From: Spirochaetota bacterium
Lineage (GTDB): Bacteria > Spirochaetota > Leptospiria > Turneriellales > Turneriellaceae
Length of the DNA stretch: 8,773 nt
NCBI GenBank assembly: GCA_029561505.1
Contig: JAKQXK010000561.1
Location: forward strand, 1-8,773
Direction: 5' to 3'
This document shows positions 6,642 through 8,773 of the stretch, piece by piece (the first letter of the stretch is position 1; every line of letters starts with the position of its first letter). The translations under genes were made by a program, and so were the position numbers. The notes under the pieces are model-generated. The model had not been told where the DNA came from and searched no databases. It was given only the letters and a program-made list of their open reading frames with translations.

Positions 6642-6833
6642 ATGATCTCCATTTTATTACCGTTCTGGCTGATATTCGCTATCTTCAGCCCGGCGTTGCT
6701 GCTGTTTATGTTTGTGGGTATTCAATCGGGGGCAAAACCCGCAACGAAAGCCAAGCCGCCGGTCGGAGAACTGCATCTGTCCGTCGCGCCGGCTGATAAA
6801 AATACCGCGCCGGATTCGGCGCGGCAGAGTTAA
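6642..6833 (+). CDS. Small membrane protein, second copy of a tandem pair
   Basis: 63 residues from the ATG at 6642 (a TTG at 6609 would add 11). MISILLPFWLIFAIFSPALL begins a single membrane segment (about 4-28), and a polar tail of about 35 residues follows, rich in Ala, Lys and Pro. Residues 7-40 match the preceding 47-residue protein in register; the tail beyond KAKPPVGE is an extension without counterpart. The last part of the gene encodes DKNTAPDSARQS across a perfect 8-bp inverted repeat that looks like a terminator for the opposite strand, so the extended tail may owe its existence to a non-coding element captured in frame. No Shine-Dalgarno is visible. Function unknown. Confidence 0.55.
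   Translation: MISILLPFWLIFAIFSPALLLFMFVGIQSGAKPATKAKPPVGELHLSVAPADKNTAPDSARQS
6797..6824 (-). terminator. Rho-independent terminator for minus-strand transcription
   Basis: CCGCGCCG (6805-6812) and CGGCGCGG (6817-6824) form a perfect 8-bp GC-rich stem with a 4-base loop. Read on the minus strand it is followed at once by TATTTTTAT, a proper U-rich tail; on the plus strand no T-run follows. It is the first good terminator downstream of the minus-strand OmpL47-type gene that ends at 7183, and it lies inside the plus-strand small membrane gene. Confidence 0.6.
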
Positions 6834-6863
6834 GACCAGATTCATAATGCAGCTGCAATTTCG

Positions 6864-7175
6864 ATGCACGCCCGTATCTCGGTCATTACGCTCGGTGTCG
6901 ATGACCTTGAACGCTCTGTAAAATTCTACCGTGACGGGCTCGGCTTTGCCACGCAGGGCATTGTCGGCAAAGAATTCGAATCTGGCGCGGTCGCCTTCTT
7001 CGAACTTTCGGGTGGGCTAAGGCTCGCGCTTTGGCCACGAAAGAGCATCGCACACGATTCGGGCTTGGCGCTGGCAATGCCCTCTGCAACCGAAATAACC
7101 CTGGGCCACAACGTCATGAGCCGCACCGAGGTCGACCAGGTGATGCAACAGGCTGCCGAGTCAGTAATTAATTAG
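6864..7175 (+). pseudogene. VOC (glyoxalase/bleomycin-resistance fold) protein lacking its C-terminal third
   Basis: 103 residues. The N-terminus is a textbook VOC module: ISVITLGVDDLERSVKFYRD at 5-24, LGFATQGIVGKEFESGAVAF following, GGLRLALWPR near 50-59, then TEITLGHNVMSRTEVDQVMQ, which begins the second beta-alpha-beta-beta-beta unit. Full-length relatives are about 125-140 residues and continue with an IVKPA...WGGY..YF.DPDGHLWEV segment carrying the last strands and usually a metal-ligand or active-site residue. Here the frame ends in QQAAESVIN, and none of the three frames after 7150 encodes the missing part. Eight bases after the stop begins the convergent OmpL47-type gene. The gene looks 3'-truncated by a deletion or junction and is probably non-functional as a stand-alone enzyme, though a short product could still be made. 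The conserved N-terminus and ATG at 6864 support the start. Confidence 0.7.
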
Positions 7176-7182
7176 GAGTTCT

Positions 7183-8091
7183 CTACTCTTCAGTGTAAAA
7201 GATCTCTGTCTTGATCTCTTCTTTGTTGCCAGCTTTGTCGAGCGAATAGAACTGCAATACCCCCATGCCTCCGACGCCCTGAAGGTCGCTGTACGTAAGG
7301 CGCTTGCCATACTCAATGAACGGCAGCGCGTTCATGTCTTTGCCGAATGTCACAATGCGGTAAAAAGTTTTCGCGCGGCCTGACTCCGCATCGTCGACCA
7401 GAAACACCACGCTGCTGTTTTTGCCGACGGTGATGCCGCGCTTACTGTGCAAGGGCTCGCTGATCACCACGCGCGTTCTCGGTGGGTTCAATTCAACTTT
7501 GAAAACATAGTTTTTCGTGAATACAACTTCATTCGCCGAGTTTTCGAGATTAACCTGCATTTTGTAGGTATCGGGCTTATCGAAGACCAATGGCTCGCGG
7601 TATTCGATAAACTCACCGTCACCGATCTTGTATTTGGTGACGAGATTGGGTTGAACAGGCAACTCGATGCGGCTGCCGAGCAGGTATTCGGTTTGTCCCT
7701 CTTGCACGAGCGGTAACTTCGGCTCACGGTATGCCTTGCGCAGATAGTCTTTCACCGAATAGCTGCGGCTGTACGCGCCTGCGACTCCCGTCTTGTGAAT
7801 CGAGCGCACGCGAAAGAACTGCACTTCTGGCCCGAGCGCTTCGCGAAACACCTTCTCTTTGGTGCGCACTACCTTGACGCGCGCGCCGCCGATTTTTTCG
7901 GCGTCGGTGGCCTTTGCCAGATCGATATCAGAGAATTCGATGTCGGTGGCGATGGCGTCAGCCGGTGCGTTAATGTTGAGCGAGAAAACCTTCTGGTCTT
8001 TGGCAGCCGGTTTTGTCGTTTCGCTCTGCGCAGACAACACCGCGGCCGAAGCCAATACGATAGCGGATATTAAGAGAAATGGGTGTTTCAT
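7183..8091 (-). CDS. Secreted protein with C-terminal OmpL47-type beta-sandwich domain
   Basis: 302 residues from the ATG at 8091, chosen because MKHPFLLISAIVLASAAVLS is a signal peptide (likely cleavage after Ala21, LSA|QS); the frame stays open to 8163 but that extension crosses a terminator hairpin. The mature protein has an N-terminal part of unknown type (about 35-120), a middle strand-rich part (YKIGDGEFIEYREPLVFDKP) and, from about residue 202, an OmpL47-like Ig-type domain. That domain starts NPPRTRVVIS, continues with VVFLVDDAESGRAKTFYRI and ends with the hallmark LQFYSLDKAGNKEEI. Such domains are common in surface and periplasmic proteins of Leptospira and relatives, but their ligand here is unknown. 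The repeated theme of strand + KYKIGDGEF/TFYRIV suggests a second, diverged copy just upstream. No strong Shine-Dalgarno. It is tail to tail with the broken VOC gene (7 bp gap). Confidence 0.8.
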   Translation of the reverse strand: MKHPFLLISAIVLASAAVLSAQSETTKPAAKDQKVFSLNINAPADAIATDIEFSDIDLAKATDAEKIGGARVKVVRTKEKVFREALGPEVQFFRVRSIHKTGVAGAYSRSYSVKDYLRKAYREPKLPLVQEGQTEYLLGSRIELPVQPNLVTKYKIGDGEFIEYREPLVFDKPDTYKMQVNLENSANEVVFTKNYVFKVELNPPRTRVVISEPLHSKRGITVGKNSSVVFLVDDAESGRAKTFYRIVTFGKDMNALPFIEYGKRLTYSDLQGVGGMGVLQFYSLDKAGNKEEIKTEIFYTEE

Positions 8092-8137
8092 GGTCGCAGC
8101 AGATTTACGCTGAACACGACCGGTCAATGAAAATGCA

Positions 8138-8166
8138 GTTTTGGCACCCCCTGGGGATGCCAAAAC
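8138..8166 (-). terminator. Hairpin terminator between the helical-repeat gene and the OmpL47-type gene
   Basis: GTTTTGGCA (8138-8146) and TGCCAAAAC (8158-8166) are perfect 9-bp arms, extended by CCCC/GGGG around a tiny loop. It starts five bases past the minus-strand stop at 8171-8173 and is followed on that strand by TGCATTTTCATT, a modest U-rich tail. It separates the two minus-strand genes into different transcripts at least in part. Confidence 0.65.
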
Positions 8167-8170
8167 CAGA

Positions 8171-8773
8171 TTATAGTTTCTTCAGCCAACCCAATCGCTC
8201 TTTTAAGAGCGATTGGTCAATTTGCGCCTGCGCATCAGAGATGACCTTCTTGTCGATTGTGCGCGCGATTCTTTCGGCGCGCGGTATCTCTGCTTCGGGA
8301 AGAAGCGCCAGCAGGCGCAAGCCAAACGGAACCAGATTCTCTTTGTGCGCGGTCAAGATCACCCGCTTCAGCAGGTCGTCGTCGTAGCGGTGCGACATCG
8401 CCGCCAGCCGCTCGACGTCTCGCTCGGCGAGGTAGTCGGCAATTTTGAGCGCAGTCGCTAGCTGGCCCGATTCGTCGGCGGCATGAATCAGCTTCGACAG
8501 CGCTTCTGAATCGAGTTTCGCGCAGATCGTGGCCATATGCGCGTACATGTCATTGCTCAGATGCTTTAAGAAGGCGAAGATGTGCACGAGAGCACCGTGT
8601 TCGATGGCAAACGGCACCATGCCGAGCAGCGCATCGACCGACACGCGCCCCACGAGGCTTGCAAGGCGCTGGTGCTGGTATTCTTGGAAATGCGACAAGA
8701 GCCCGATAACCGCAGGCCAAAGGTCTTTGCGCTGCGCGGTTTCAACCATGTCGATAATCTTTTCATCGCTGTA
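8171..8773 (-). CDS. Protein of tandem ~42-residue helical repeats, 5' end beyond the right edge (partial)
   Basis: The frame is open to the right edge, so the start is probably outside; an internal ATG at 8749 is possible but the residues before it (YSDEKIID) continue the repeat pattern. The visible 200 residues break into tandem units of about 41-43 residues, each a pair of helices with the pattern x-L/M-A-x-(7)-L/V-D-x-x-x-L-x-x-(L/V)-x-x-x-A-x-(8)-L-x-x-L. Unit starts are RLASLVGRVSVDALLGMVPF, YAHMATICAKLDSEALSKLI, VERLAAMSHRYDDDLLKRVI and IPRAERIARTIDKKVISDAQ, with a partial unit ahead of them. This is an alpha-solenoid-like arrangement, reminiscent of MgtE N-domain or HEAT-like repeats, presumably for binding another protein. 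No catalytic motif is seen and I do not recognise the family. The last unit ends LLKERLGWLKKL, whose codons form a 26-base palindrome. Confidence 0.7.
   Translation of the reverse strand, partial: YSDEKIIDMVETAQRKDLWPAVIGLLSHFQEYQHQRLASLVGRVSVDALLGMVPFAIEHGALVHIFAFLKHLSNDMYAHMATICAKLDSEALSKLIHAADESGQLATALKIADYLAERDVERLAAMSHRYDDDLLKRVILTAHKENLVPFGLRLLALLPEAEIPRAERIARTIDKKVISDAQAQIDQSLLKERLGWLKKL
8191..8216. repeat. 26-base near-perfect palindrome inside the helical-repeat gene
   Basis: CCAATCGCTCTT and AAGAGCGATTGG are perfect 12-base inverted arms separated by TT. The element lies in codons for SLLKERLGW, about 18-45 bases before the stop codon and just upstream of the terminator hairpin at 8138-8166. 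In RNA it would form a strong hairpin; on DNA it could be a dimeric protein-binding site. No U-run follows, so it is not itself a terminator. Confidence 0.6.

Noticed and set aside
6447..6833. Calling the two small membrane proteins type I toxins or holins
   Set aside because: Size and hydrophobicity fit, but there is no antisense RNA signal, phage context or recognised toxin motif.
8122..8127. TTGACC on the minus strand as the -35 box of the OmpL47-type gene
   Set aside because: No acceptable -10 at 16-18 bases; the nearest AT-rich hexamer has a 14-base spacer.
1..8773. CRISPR array, tRNA, rRNA, insertion sequence or phage integration site
   Set aside because: No regularly spaced repeats, no tRNA cloverleaf or rRNA motifs, no transposase or integrase motif and no terminal inverted repeats were seen on either strand.

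Overview
The window looks like a chromosomal segment of a Gram-negative bacterium with moderately high G+C. Evidence: two lipoprotein signal peptides, a secreted protein with an OmpL47-type domain, a periplasmic TPR protein and an exosortase. The OmpL47-type domain and the relaxed lipoboxes suggest a spirochaete of the Leptospiraceae, perhaps Turneriella-like given the base composition. That placement is a low-confidence inference. There is no rRNA, tRNA, CRISPR array or insertion sequence, and no gene-free stretch longer than about 300 bases.

Left part (1-2393, minus strand): the main finding is a two-gene operon. An exosortase of the XrtK type (Cys/Arg/His catalytic residues all present) overlaps by 26 bp a very long reading frame that leaves the left edge without a stop. 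That frame has at least 632 codons, about 10-11 membrane helices and then a VIT-like domain. It matches what is known of MSEP-CTERM proteins, the dedicated substrates of exosortase K, though the C-terminal sorting signal itself lies outside the window. Because it has no stop inside the window it is easily missed; the short plus-strand frames opposite it are shadows.

Middle (2475-4402): a lipoprotein resembling DUF6503 proteins lies tail to tail with a small unknown lipoprotein. Divergent from the latter is a small retropepsin-like aspartic protease, then a small BFD-type [2Fe-2S] protein preceded by a consensus TATAAT and followed by a long hairpin.

Right (4493-8773): a secreted TPR/coiled-coil protein is followed by two tandem, mutually similar, very small membrane proteins and a VOC (glyoxalase-fold) gene that has lost its C-terminal third. 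Convergent to these is an OmpL47-type secreted protein. It is preceded on the minus strand by the 3' part of a gene built of tandem ~42-residue helical repeats, with a clear hairpin terminator between them. The first good terminator for the OmpL47-type gene's transcript lies ~360 bp beyond its stop, inside the second small membrane gene, so its mRNA may run antisense through the broken VOC gene.

Apart from the exosortase-substrate pair, the genes do not form an obvious pathway. They share an envelope theme: five or six products are exported or membrane-bound.
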